A stretch of 20,017 nt of DNA from Chara braunii (GCA_003427395.1 BFEA01000039.1:4477346-4497362), one strand, 5' to 3'; counted from the first letter of the stretch, positions 10,016 to 18,514 are shown. Notes: generated by a model not told the origin, from the letters alone. Program-made: numbers and translations.

Positions 10016-10100
10016 TGCCCAGGCGGTCAATGGAGATTGAACCCGCGACTCCTGAATACCACATGCATGTCTGACCAACTGATGAGCTACCCTGCACCGC
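10016..10100 (-). mobile_element. tRNA-like SINE head (degenerate)
   Basis: Read on minus the segment has a pol III A-box-like TAGCTCATCAGTTGG (about 10088-10074) and a B-box-like GGGTTCAATCTCC (about 10045-10033) at tRNA spacing. Acceptor and T stems do not pair properly, so it is not a functional tRNA. A 26-nt A tract lies on the plus strand just beyond it (10119-10144), upstream of the A box in minus orientation and so not in the tail position. SINE origin is inferred. Confidence 0.45.
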
Positions 10101-10144
10101 TTGTTCAGAAAGGAACAGAAAAAAAAAAAAAAAAAAAAAAAAAA

Positions 10145-10654
10145 GCATCACCTGGGCCGCTTATCGGCACATCGGCCTTTCGGGGGCCTATGGGCTGGCG
10201 TGTGCTGAAGCGGGCCCGGGCCGGTGTACGTGCTTCCTGGGGACGGTTGTTGCCGCCATCGCCAACGGCACTCCGCTCCTCGCTCACGACAATTCATGGT
10301 TCGATCGTTACGTGGTCCTTTTGCTCCAGGGCCAGAGGTCGGCCGGCGGAGATCAGCACTGCTACAGCCCGGCGGCGGGCCGCAGACGCCGGAGGGAGGG
10401 GTATATCCATCGTCGTAGCCGTAGCCATAGCCTCAGCCATCGCCGTCGAGGCCATATTTCGTCCTCCTCTGTTGTCTCCCTGCCGTTTTGTGTGATCGGT
10501 CTTTTGCTGTCCATATCTCCCTCCTCTGTCGATCGCCGCCTCTCTCTCTTCCATTCCTTTTTGTCAATCAGTCAGAGGAAGGTCCGTCGGGACGGGGCGG
10601 TCGCGCCAAGTGTGCGACGGAAGGTTGAGCGGCGGGTGAAGACAGCGCGAAGAG
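10145..10654 (+). promoter_or_regulatory. Probable promoter and 5' leader of eIF3m
   Basis: GC-rich, non-repetitive DNA between a 26-nt A tract and the eIF3m start. Pyrimidine-rich runs (about 10500-10560, with CTCTCTCTCTTCC) resemble the Y-patch or leader sequence common near plant start sites. I see no clear TATA box. The last 236 nt contain no ATG, as expected of a leader. Two short ATG-initiated frames lie further up (10190-10495 and 10296-10418, the latter 40 codons plus stop). They would act as upstream ORFs only if transcription starts before them. The transcription start cannot be fixed from sequence alone. Confidence 0.4.
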
Positions 10655-11902
10655 ATGACGACCCTTGTGGAGACGTCCGACGAGGAGCCGACCCTCGCCG
10701 TTGCACGCTATGTCGCGCAAATGGCTTGGGCGGACGCCGGGGAAGACATATCTGAGCCGGCGGTTGCGCAGTACTGCGCGGAGGCGGAGGATTTAATGGC
10801 GGCCGGGCGCAACGTCGACCTAGTCAGCCTTCTCGTGACCTCGGCGGACATCGTCCTCTCCAATGCCTCTGATAAAGACCTTGAGTGCATTTTCATGGTT
10901 ATCTGCAATGTGGCGGCGAAAGCAACTAGCGAGGAAGAAGCGATGAGAATGTCGAGCCAAATCACGGCCGCATTGACTGCGCAAACGAGCAAGGCGGCGC
11001 TTAAGATCAAGCTTCTTTTCCACCTGTACAACACCATCAAGAAGGCTCCTTATGCTAGGTTCCTCCTGTACAGACGCCTGCTTGAGTTCGCCATAGCCGC
11101 CAAGGTGACAGACCTTGTCACTCCCTCGCTTAAGAGGTTGGAGGCGTTCTTGAAAGAGTGGAATGTGACCGTTCAGGACCAAAGGGGCCTCTATTTGACG
11201 GCGACGAATCTGTTGAGGGAAGGCCGAGGCTCGGCGGCGGCTAAGGAGTCTTTCAACTTCTTGCTCAAGTTCCTCTCTACCTTCTCTGGTGAAGATCCTC
11301 AACGACTCGCTGACGTCAGGGAATATGCTGTCAGAGCGGCGGTGGAGTATATCAAGGCTACCGATATCTTCCAGTGCGACTTGTTGGATATGGCGGCGGT
11401 GTGTCAACTCGAAAGCGATCCCGACTACGCCCACGTGTATCGGCTTCTGAAGATCTTCCTGACGCGCAAGCTGGATGCGTATCTGGTCTTCGTCGACGAG
11501 ATGGGTGTGGCAGTCATTGAAGCCCTAGGACTGAATCACGAGGAGTGCGTGACGAAGATGAGGTTGATGTCCCTGGCTGCGCTCGGCGTTGAGGCGCCCA
11601 ACGGCGAGATTCCGTATGACGTAATTAGGCGGAATCTGGAGATTGACGAAGACGAAGTGGAGATGTGGGTAGTACGCGCGATCAGTGTCAAGCTCTTGGA
11701 GGCGAAGATGGATCAAATGAGAGAAGTGGTTGTGGTTAATAGATGCTTGCAGCGGGTCTTCGGGCCATCGCAGTGGGTCGATTTGAGGGCCAAGCTTCTG
11801 CAATGGCGGGAGAACCTGGCCAGCGTTGTGAGGATTGTTCATCATGCCAGGGTTGATGGGAATGGAGTGCCGAGAGAATTGCAGCAGCAGGTGACTGCGT
11901 AA
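10655..11902 (+). CDS. EIF3M: Eukaryotic translation initiation factor 3 subunit m (eIF3m)
   Basis: A 415-residue protein, a PCI-domain subunit of the cytoplasmic eIF3 complex, which helps load the 40S ribosome with initiator tRNA and mRNA. Recognised by land-plant eIF3m hallmarks: AWADAG near residue 24, SDKDLECIF near 72, FSGED at 210-214, DIFQCDLLDM at 237-246, RLLKIFLTRKLDAYL from 263, and a winged-helix-like end (about 298-365) with VEMWVVRAI and KMDQM. The following RVFGPSQW..L...L..W..NL pattern (367-388) is also kept in animal eIF3m. Length matches plant homologues. The start is supported by an in-frame TGA at 10637-10639, six codons upstream, no ATG at all between 10419 and 10654, and a purine (G) at -3. 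The frame is unbroken with no splice sites needed, although the Arabidopsis gene has several introns as I recall it. It may be an ancestrally intronless gene or a retrocopy. No frameshift or stop suggests decay. Confidence 0.96.
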   Translation: MTTLVETSDEEPTLAVARYVAQMAWADAGEDISEPAVAQYCAEAEDLMAAGRNVDLVSLLVTSADIVLSNASDKDLECIFMVICNVAAKATSEEEAMRMSSQITAALTAQTSKAALKIKLLFHLYNTIKKAPYARFLLYRRLLEFAIAAKVTDLVTPSLKRLEAFLKEWNVTVQDQRGLYLTATNLLREGRGSAAAKESFNFLLKFLSTFSGEDPQRLADVREYAVRAAVEYIKATDIFQCDLLDMAAVCQLESDPDYAHVYRLLKIFLTRKLDAYLVFVDEMGVAVIEALGLNHEECVTKMRLMSLAALGVEAPNGEIPYDVIRRNLEIDEDEVEMWVVRAISVKLLEAKMDQMREVVVVNRCLQRVFGPSQWVDLRAKLLQWRENLASVVRIVHHARVDGNGVPRELQQQVTA

Positions 11903-12360
11903 CGTCGTCGAGTACTGGTCGTGATTGTTCATCATCACACCATCGTCATCACCACACTACAATCGATGGGAAGACGGAGCAAGTGTCATCAGCATATTGT
12001 CAAAACCCTAAGTTCTCTCTTCTGGTATTGATTGCGTTGAAATGATGCTGCGGCATGTTTTCTGAATCGAATCGACGGCGGAGTCTCTTCCCTTTCTTTC
12101 CCAGTACACACAGATGTGTCTCGATGGTTCTGTTGTTGCGCTTGTTGGGTAGTCCTGCTGCTCAGACAGCTATTTACATGCTTTGTCGGCTATGGCGGAA
12201 GGTGGTTCCTCCGGCCTGGGCTTCCCCCTCCCCCCCGTCCCCCCTCCTTGGCTGTTTGCAATAGAACCCTTATGGTGGTGAGGGTGCTTCTTTCTTCTGA
12301 TGACTGACTATCGTTTGCTACCCCTGTTTCCTGTCTATCTCCAAATCGGTTACACTTTTC
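11903..12360 (+). other. Presumed 3' UTR and downstream flank of eIF3m
   Basis: Non-coding sequence after the eIF3m stop, with CATCATCACACC-type short repeats at 11928-11960. No AATAAA is present, so the polyadenylation site is not located. No poly(A) tract follows the gene within 500 bp, which argues mildly against a recent retrocopy. Confidence 0.35.
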
Positions 12361-12427
12361 TTCTCATTCTTCTTCTTCTTCTTCTTCTTGTTTTCCTGTT
12401 GTTGTTGTTGTTGTTCTTCTTCTTCAT
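12361..12427. repeat. Trinucleotide microsatellite, TTC/TTG
   Basis: Runs of TTC, then TTG, then TTC again. The Leu/Phe-rich frame across it looks membrane-like only because of this repeat. Confidence 0.8.
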
Positions 12428-12920
12428 CCTCCGGTTCCATTTTCTCATTTTGCTATGGCGGCGGGTGTCTCGTCTATCGTCTGTCTTCTGTCTTCCAGGT
12501 TCGTCTCTGTCTCTCGTCTCGTTAAGGATCTCGTCTCAACCCTCTCCTGTGGCATCAACTAGGGTTTCTGTGGCCATCGTAAGGTGGTTATGGAAGTGCA
12601 ATCAGGTCTGATTAAGGAAGGTTCAGATGAAAACTAAATTTGATCAGTGGAAGGACGATCTAATCTTGGGTTCGTTCCCACCGAAGTTCAGGAAAAATCA
12701 AACGTGATCTGGAATCCTTACGGGATCGGTTATGGGTGTGTGTGTGTGTCTTATCCCATCAACGATTCTTCTTGGAAGAGGTGAGATGGGGTAACGAGCC
12801 TAAACCGGACGTGAGAGTTGAGATGAATGTAAAGAGATTGATGGGATATCGAGCCGAATCAGAACGATGTTAATGCCCTGCTATGGCTGCCAGAGAGAGC
12901 TGTGGTGGATCCAGTGGGGA

Positions 12921-13092
12921 AGGAGGAGAGAAGAAGCAATGGGAGCGGGAGTGGTGGCGAACGAGGAGGAGAAAAAAAGAGAAGCACCGGCCGATCGGGT
13001 GAATTGATTTTGCGATGTGTGGGGGGAGGAGGAGAAGAAGAAACGATCGGAGTGGGAGTGGAGGCTGCCAGTGGGTGAATTGATTTTGGGGC
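12921..13092. repeat. Diverged direct repeat, ~105 bp apart
   Basis: GGAGGAGAGAAGAAG...GGGAGCGGGAGTGGTGGC and, later, GGTGAATTGATTTTG recur as GGAGGAGAAGAAGAAAC...GGAGTGGGAGTGGAGGC and GGTGAATTGATTTTG. A further GAATTGATT occurs at 13156. Confidence 0.6.
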
Positions 13093-13255
13093 CTGCTGCC
13101 ATTTGAATCCGAAAGATTTGTCCTTCCTGTTGTTGTGTGATTTAGGGTGAAGTGAATTGATTGCGATTATTGGGATTGCCGTCGCTGTTTTTTTTGGGCA
13201 GGATCCAGGTGACTGACTGTATAAGAGTGTGTTCATTTTTGAATATGAATCTCCC

Positions 13256-13316
13256 GTTCGCGGAAGGTTCGCGGAATGTTCGCGGAGGGTTCGCGGAAGG
13301 TTCGTGGAAGTTTCGG
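13256..13316. repeat. 11-nt minisatellite, unit GTTCGCGGAAG
   Basis: Five successive 11-nt copies with single substitutions, followed by a partial TTTCGG. An 11-nt period shifts reading frame each unit, so it is not protein driven. Confidence 0.85.
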
Positions 13317-13512
13317 AGTGAGATGAGGTATTGACGAATAAGGCGGTTGAATGGCATGCAGTTGATTTTGATATCCAAGTCGTGAAAGATAATCCCCCAC
13401 CTTTGTACCCATTATCTTCCACCCCTCGTATGTTACTTGGGGGTGTATCTCCCTCTCTGTCCTCTCTCCTTTCTCTCACCCTCCTTCCGGACGTCTTGTC
13501 TTTTTTCCCGCC

Positions 13513-13740
13513 TTTTTTGCCCTCGTTTCATCCTCGTTATGTGTGTGTTTTCCCGCTTTTTGTTTTTGCCCTTCTCGTTTCATGCTCGTTATGTGTGTGT
13601 TTTCCCGCTTTTTGTTTTTGCCCTTCTNGTGTGTGTTTTCCCGCTTTTTGTTTTTGCCCTTCTCGTTTCATGCTCGTTATGTGTGTGTTTTCCCGCTTTT
13701 TGTTTTTGCCCTTCTCGTTTCATCCTCGTTATGTGTGTTT
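13513..13740. repeat. 52-bp tandem repeat array containing an N
   Basis: The unit runs TCCTCGTTATGTGTGTGTTT then TCCCGCTTTTTGTTTTTGCC, CTTCTCGTTTCA. About four units are seen, near identical. The N at 13628 falls inside a unit and about 24 nt of the unit are missing there, so the array is broken in assembly. Frames across it repeat in all three phases because 52 is not a multiple of three. Confidence 0.9.
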
Positions 13741-13744
13741 GTTG

Positions 13745-14460
13745 GCTTAACATTCTCATCATCTGTGCCTGGACATTATGTCGAATGCAATGCGCAGGGA
13801 AGGGTGTGTGATGGACAAAAGGAGTCGCTTGCGGGGGAGGGGGGAAGGAGGAGGGGGGGGGAGGACAATTTTCAAGGGGTTTGCCCAGGGTAGGTTTTGT
13901 TTCACGTTCTTACATTTCCGGTTATAACAGTATGTCGGGATGGGAAAAGATTCTTTTGCCAGTTTCGGTTAAGTACAATTTGCGAGATCTGAACTAGATG
14001 ATTATGCAGCAAGCCCTCCAGCTCACCCCTCTCTCCTGCCGTTGTCTGCTATCCTTTGTATGCCCTCTTTCGTTCTGCCCTAATTATATATAATTAGGCT
14101 TTGGTGGATTTTACGGGCTCATTTTGTCGCTTAGCAAGTAATGTACGTAATAATAATGAAGGCGTTATTTCTGTCTTAAGTCCGTTTTTTTGGGTGTAAT
14201 GATGATCCTGCTCGCGGATCATAATCCCTATTTTTTCAGAGCGCGCCGATTGCAACGGTCTCATGCTATTTATGACACTAAATGAACTTAAAAAATTGCG
14301 ACCAAGAAGATGAAAAAGCAAGAAGGAAAGTTCTCCTCATCATCTACACAGCGCTTTCTCTCTTTCTCACACTCCCTCCTCTCAGGGCAGACCGCCTCTC
14401 TTAACTGTATGAGAAATTCGTTTCTTTGCGAATTTCAGTGAGCGCTGTTGTGTTCTTTGA
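13745..14460. other. Intergenic, nothing assigned
   Basis: No recognisable gene. Contains a G-rich run near 13836-13863 and a perfect 20-bp palindrome at 14079-14098. Confidence 0.4.
14079..14098. repeat. Perfect 20-bp AT-rich palindrome
   Basis: CCTAATTATATATAATTAGG is exactly its own reverse complement. It could extrude as a cruciform. No flanking element ends are evident. Confidence 0.7.
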
Positions 14461-14530
14461 GGCAGGATTTGAACGCCTAACCTGTGCTGATCAATAGTTC
14501 TCAGTTGTGTACCATATGCAGCCACAGCTC
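14461..14530 (-). mobile_element. tRNA-like sequence, probable SINE relic
   Basis: On minus: A-box-like TGGCTGCATATGG near 14524-14512 and B-box-like GGCGTTCAAATCC at 14477-14465. The anticodon arm has only CTGA/TCAG pairing with an oversized loop, and the acceptor arms do not match. A working tRNA is unlikely. Confidence 0.4.
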
Positions 14531-14626
14531 CCATGCAGGCAGGTATAATCAGTGAGCCCTATTCTTCCTTCAAAATTCTTGTACTTCCTCTTATCACAGT
14601 AAGTTGATGCTTTTGTCATAATACAC

Positions 14627-15240
14627 AGGAGTGGAGGCGGTCGCAAGCCGCCTCGGGCGGGGGAAGGGGGAGAAGAGGTGGGAATGTGGAGATGTGGAGG
14701 GAAAGGAGGGAAGAGGAAGATGGATGGAGAGAGAGAGGGAGGGGGAAATTGGGAGGAGTCAGGTTGCGAGAGAGACCCACTTCTCTGAGATTCACCTAAA
14801 AACACCTACTCCGAGCAGCGAAGAAGAGATTTGAAGTTTTTTTTTTTTTTTTTTTTTTTTTCGAGTTTTTTTTTTAAAGTTTAATTGTTTAAGTAAAGAT
14901 TTTACTCTTCCTCGCATTAAAGAATCCCCACACTTCGGTAGCGACCTGTTTCTAGTGATCTGTTTCTAGCGATCTGTTTCTAGCGATCTGTTTCTAGCGA
15001 TCCGTTTCTAGCGATCTGTTTCTAGCGATCTGTTTCGATAAGGTGGGAACAAGAGAAATGGGTGACCTTTCGGCTTTGGAAGTGGCAACGTTTTCAGCGC
15101 TCGCAAGCGCCAGGGTGGGAAGACGAAGAAGAGGCGGGAATGCGGCGATGTGAAGGGAAATGAAGGAAAGAGGAAGATGGGAGGGAGAGAGAGGGAGGGG
15201 GGAGGTGCGGAGAGTCGTGAGGTTGCGAGAGAGGACGGCG
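14627..15240. repeat. Duplicated purine-rich block flanking a 14-nt minisatellite
   Basis: Block 1 (about 14660-14785) and block 2 (about 15110-15232) share, in order, GAAGAGGYGGGAATG, GATGTG, GAGGAAGATGG, GAGAGAGAGGGAGGGGG and GAGGTTGCGAGAGAG-like segments, with roughly one base in six changed. Between them lie a 25-nt T tract and the minisatellite. Long frames on either strand here reflect purine bias. Confidence 0.65.
14946..15037. repeat. 14-nt minisatellite, unit CTGTTTCTAGCGAT
   Basis: Six full copies and one partial, nearly identical (one has GTGAT, one has CCG at the start). Confidence 0.9.
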
Positions 15241-15764
15241 GCGAGCAGAAACTGAGAAACTGTAATGTGGCCATTCTAGTGGAGAGGGGAGAAAAGAAGG
15301 GTGAAGAAAGAAACGCGGCATGAGATGGCAGTGTGAAGGAGCAGATATGGAGCGGGAAGGAGGAGGAAAAAGGTACGGAGGCTGGTACGAAAGGCGGAAG
15401 GGAAGTGGTAGGGAGGAGGTCGGTGGGGGAGGAGAAGTGGGAGGGAGGATGATGAGCAGAACGATCGTGTGAAGTTGTAGAGGAGAACGGAAGGGGGGCA
15501 AAGGGGATAACGAGAGATGAGGGGGAAGGACGAATGCCCATGACCGACCGTGGCAGTAATCACACGAATTGCGACGAGAACAAGGAAAAGAGTATACGGC
15601 AGCGGTTCAAAGCGAAGGCAGAGGGTAGGGAGGGTAGGGAAAGCTTTCGCCAGGCAGAGGGCATGAGAGAGGGGATACTTGAAGAAAGTCGGGAGGCTGA
15701 GGACGTAGGCAGCCGTTTCGAATATGTCAAGTCGATTGCTCGGCGCAGCAGGTTATATGCACAC

Positions 15765-15781
15765 GAGAGAGCGAGCGAGCG

Positions 15782-15857
<76 letters not shown>

Positions 15858-15860
15858 GCT
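15765..15860. repeat. Long (GA)n microsatellite
   Basis: About 95 bp of GAGA with GAGC interruptions near both ends. It creates an Arg-Glu repeat on plus and a Ser-Leu repeat on minus, neither of which is a credible protein. Confidence 0.95.
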
Positions 15861-15955
15861 GGTGGGATGCTGACGGGTGAGGACTTGAAGGAGGAGGGCG
15901 ATTGTTGTTCCAAGTCGGATCAAAAGGGTAACCAAGAGGGAACTTTCTTCGGCTA

Positions 15956-16060
15956 CCGTCTTCACCCGAATATAACGCCCGGTCATTATAGCTGTATTTG
16001 GGGCATTTTTCAGTCCAGATGCAGCGATAATGACCGGGCGCTCTATTCGGGTGAAGACTG
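15956..16060. mobile_element. 105-bp TA-flanked foldback MITE, copy 1
   Basis: Ends CCGTCTTCACCCGAATATAA and its inverted partner form terminal inverted repeats of about 36 bp (GCCCGGTCATTAT included), around a short ~35-bp centre. TA flanks both sides (15954-15955 and 16061-16062), the target duplication typical of Tc1/mariner-type elements. No transposase is encoded. It is the same length and has the same end as the element at 18254-18358. Confidence 0.75.
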
Positions 16061-16128
16061 TAGGGTTTTGAAAATGCGGACACCGCTGCTTCGCCAATTA
16101 AGTGTTTAGAAGGCACTCGTTGAAAAGG

Positions 16129-16221
16129 ACGAAACGGAACGAAACGGAACGGAACGGAAACGGAAACGGAACGAAAAGAAACGAAACGAAAAGAAAAGGA
16201 AAGAAAAGGAAAGAGAAAAGG
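16129..16221. repeat. Purine microsatellite, GGAAC/GAAAC/GAAAA units
   Basis: Five- and six-base units grade from ACGGA- to AAGAA-rich. Frames across it are artefacts. Confidence 0.85.
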
Positions 16222-16780
16222 CATGATTGAAACACCCAGAAGAACATGGTCAGGTGAGAAAAATAGCAATTCGAGCGGCTCTACAGTTTTGTCACTGTTT
16301 TGAACGGATTTGGGATAATGTAGCATGCTGCTTCTTCCCTTTCCTCTTAAGGCAATTTTCGACAAAAAAAAAACAAAAAAACATCTAAGTGAAGATAATG
16401 TCAGTGGCGTGGGATTATATGAAAGGGGGTGGAGGGGGGAGGGGGGTGGGCTGGAGAGGGGACAGCTTGGCGGTGGTGGCAGTATATTGCAGTAATAAGG
16501 GGGATATTATGTTTGGTTATGTATGACATGAACTGAGATATGATCCAAAATGCGAATCAGTGGAAAAGAGCAGCAGTCTGAGCAGCAGTTTGAGGATATT
16601 GCTTGCTCTGTGCAGCCCGGCTGCTGTGCTAATTTTTCACCCTAAATAAATCATAAACTCATGTTTGCCGTCCTTTGGGACATCACCCTTGCAAAAAGGA
16701 TGGCGAGCATGAATTGAGGAATGGTTTAGAGGAAAAAAAATGGAAAAACCAGAAAAAGCATGTTTGCCCACTTATAGGGC
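16222..16780. other. Intergenic, nothing assigned
   Basis: Low-coding sequence with a G-rich stretch near 16424-16450 and AT-rich remainder. No gene or RNA recognised. Confidence 0.35.
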
Positions 16781-16782
16781 AT

Positions 16783-17000
16783 ACTCACACTAGGCCCTCA
16801 AAAATGAGTGGCCAGATCGAGTCCTCGTAAAGGAACGACTGCATCTGGACACTCATTTTGCTATTTTGTGATTTGAGGGCCTAGTGCTAGTATTACTCAC
16901 ACTAGGCCCTCGTACTCACACTAGGCCCTCGTACTCACACTAGGCCCTTTTTTTTTTTTTTTAACTCACACTAGGCCCTCGAATCACAGAATAGCAAAAT
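16783..17000. mobile_element. Nested foldback element with reiterated end sequence
   Basis: CACTAGGCCCTCAAAAATGA (16788) and its inverted partner ending CTAGTG (about 16885) bound a ~98-bp foldback. To the right, the 19-nt unit ACTCACACTAGGCCCTCGT is repeated at 16895, 16914 and 16933, then again after a T tract at 16964. A second inverted pair, TTTGCTATTTTGTGATTTGA (16857) versus TCGAATCACAGAATAGCAAA (16979), spans the array. CACAAAATAGCAAAA recurs at 17036. Confidence 0.6.
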
Positions 17001-17187
17001 CACCCTGTTTGGTAATTATTGCGCTTGTTTACCATCACAAAATAGCAAAACCATTGTTCAGTTTTCTTTGTGACAGGAGGTACCGGGCCCAAATCTGCAG
17101 TGCCCAGGCCTGGGACTCCAATTTCCTTTCCTGAGGGTGGCACTTCAGCAGATCTTAGGCTAGGGGAAATGATGCGACTTCTGCTTT

Positions 17188-17241
17188 GTCAGAATAGAGG
17201 CCCGGATGGAGTGGTGGCTTAAACTGCCAGTACTTGGCCCC
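17188..17241 (-). repeat. Copy of the GTACTGG-end repeat
   Basis: On minus: AAGTACTGGCAGTTTAAGCC then ACCACTCCATCCGGGCCTC, which aligns with the ends at 19475-19500. No partner end is obvious. Confidence 0.45.
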
Positions 17242-17665
17242 ACGCTTTTCTCGGTTTGGGGCGTTAAAGCGCTGCCGCATATTTCGGGGCTCGGCCGCGG
17301 GAGCAAAATGGGCCAGTGACGCAAGCCAAAAAGAGGCGGCCTGCGCCGGGCCGTTTCTCTTTTGGCCCACAGTGTGTGCGTCTCCTGCCCCAGAGAAAAA
17401 GTGCTTCGCATCGTCTTCACTTTGCATAATGCTACGTTGATGTAACTCGATCATCAATGCATTGGAGTTTGTTCTGTCTTTTGTTCTTTTTCAAGGTGGT
17501 CTAGATGCCTATGTAGGGAACGCCCCCACATCGGTGCATTTCAATATCGGTTCAATGCTATCTTTTGGCATTTGTTGGAAGATGTCGTGGCTCTGTCCGT
17601 CTTGAAGACAACCGGTAGTTCCGATGCACTCTGCCCCTCTGAGGCCGGAAAAAGTGCTGCGCGCC
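17242..17665. other. GC-rich then mixed intergenic sequence
   Basis: A minus frame (17155-17457) overlaps the repeat above. It is rich in Ala/Pro/Arg with no recognised domain, and is not called. Confidence 0.3.
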
Positions 17666-17774
17666 AAAAAAAAAAAAAAAAAAAAACTGCCTCGGGCCTC
17701 CCTTGTGGCAGGCGCCGCCAGCCATATTTTGCGCTGGCGGACGGCCCCCGAAAGTTGTGGCATCATGCAAGCTG

Positions 17775-17860
17775 GAACTCTGATACAATAGTAGCCGGGA
17801 AACGAACTGGTGGCGGGGACCACCAGTAGCATACCCAGCTACGCGACATGCATTCGCAAG
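17775..17860 (-). mobile_element. Weak tRNA-like sequence, possible SINE relic
   Basis: On minus: GTAGCTGGGTATGCTAC (A-box-like) and, about 25 nt further, CCAGTTCGTTTCCCGG (B-box-like). The intervening ACTGGTGG...CCACCAGT forms an 8-bp hairpin. T-arm pairing is poor. A 23-nt A tract is at 17666-17688. Confidence 0.3.
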
Positions 17861-18119
17861 TGAAACCACCACTGCAGTGCGGAACCGCGTTCGTCCAAAC
17901 CCGTCTAAACCGGCGTTCACCCTAGACCATTTATGCCCCTTGTGACACATCCAACCCTCGAGGACAAATACGGGTACAAATACGGGTATCATGTTCGCCT
18001 TCCGTTTGTGACATCTTTTGGTACCTTCTGTTGCCAGTGCCTTGCCACCAACAATGCAGATGTGGAAATGGTCTTGGGAGTTGGAAAGGAACAGCCATTG
18101 TTGCAGCACACACCCAATT

Positions 18120-18253
18120 TAAGTATGCAGGCAGTTAAGACTCCTGAGTCCTGATTAACCTCAGGTTATGTGGTTAATTAACCAGGCCTAACTTAAGTAC
18201 GCAGGCAGTTGAGACTCCTGATTAACCTTAATTTATGTGGTTAACCAGGCCTA
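18120..18253. repeat. Tandem duplication, ~74-bp period
   Basis: TAAGTATGCAGGCAGTTAAG (18120) recurs as TAAGTACGCAGGCAGTTGAG (18194). Each copy goes on to GACTCCTGA, GATTAACCT, TTATGTGGTTAA and ACCAGGCCTA. A third GTTAACCAGGCC lies at 18373, beyond the inserted MITE. Confidence 0.75.
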
Positions 18254-18358
18254 CCGTCTTCCCCCGAACATAACGCACCTCAAAAATGAATGTATACAAG
18301 CTATATTGCTGGCCAGATACAGCCAAAATAATAGTGCGTTGTGTTCGGAGGAAGACGG
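18254..18358. mobile_element. 105-bp TA-flanked foldback MITE, copy 2
   Basis: Terminal inverted repeats of 25 bp begin CCGTCTTCCCCCGAACATAA and are matched at the other end with two mismatches. TA lies on both sides (18252-18253, 18359-18360). Inserted within the GTTAACCAGGCC-bearing tandem repeat. The centre differs from copy 1. Confidence 0.75.
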
Positions 18359-18514
18359 TAGTATGTAGTAAAGTTAACCAGGCCATTCTCAGGTTGGATC
18401 CACAGAGGGGACAGTGGCAAATCAGGGTGAACAACCTTTAGACACTAACCTCTTCCCCCAAAACACAATTCACCCTCGTCATATGAATCATCTCTAAAGA
18501 GTCTAAATGGGATC

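Noticed and set aside
10312-10755. 147-codon plus frame overlapping the eIF3m start
   Set aside because: It has no ATG at all (it opens at GTG) and is Arg/Ser-rich from GC-rich leader sequence.
10820-11434. 204-codon minus-strand frame inside eIF3m
   Set aside because: It is the antisense shadow of the well-supported eIF3m frame and has no recognisable domain.
12000-12015. Telomere-like AAACCCTAA
   Set aside because: A single unit with no tandem repetition.
12300-12611. Leu/Phe-rich frame resembling a membrane segment
   Set aside because: Hydrophobicity comes from the TTC/TTG microsatellite.
12859-13479. 206-codon minus frame
   Set aside because: Ser/Pro/Thr-rich composition follows the direct repeats and purine bias; no domain is seen.
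13331-13893. Overlapping frames of 116-139 codons with repeated Phe/Cys/Val-rich units
   Set aside because: They are three-phase readings of the 52-bp tandem array and include the N.
14461-14530. Functional tRNA gene
   Set aside because: Box-like words are present but acceptor, anticodon and T stems do not pair.
14946-15037. Possible CRISPR-like array
   Set aside because: The 14-nt units are directly adjacent with no spacers; it is a minisatellite.
15008-15541. 177-codon minus frame, Pro/Ser/Phe-rich
   Set aside because: It reads the complement of purine-rich repeats, with several overlapping frames equally open.
15534-16109. 191-codon plus frame with a long Arg-Glu repeat
   Set aside because: The repeat comes from the (GA)n microsatellite and the frame runs into a MITE.
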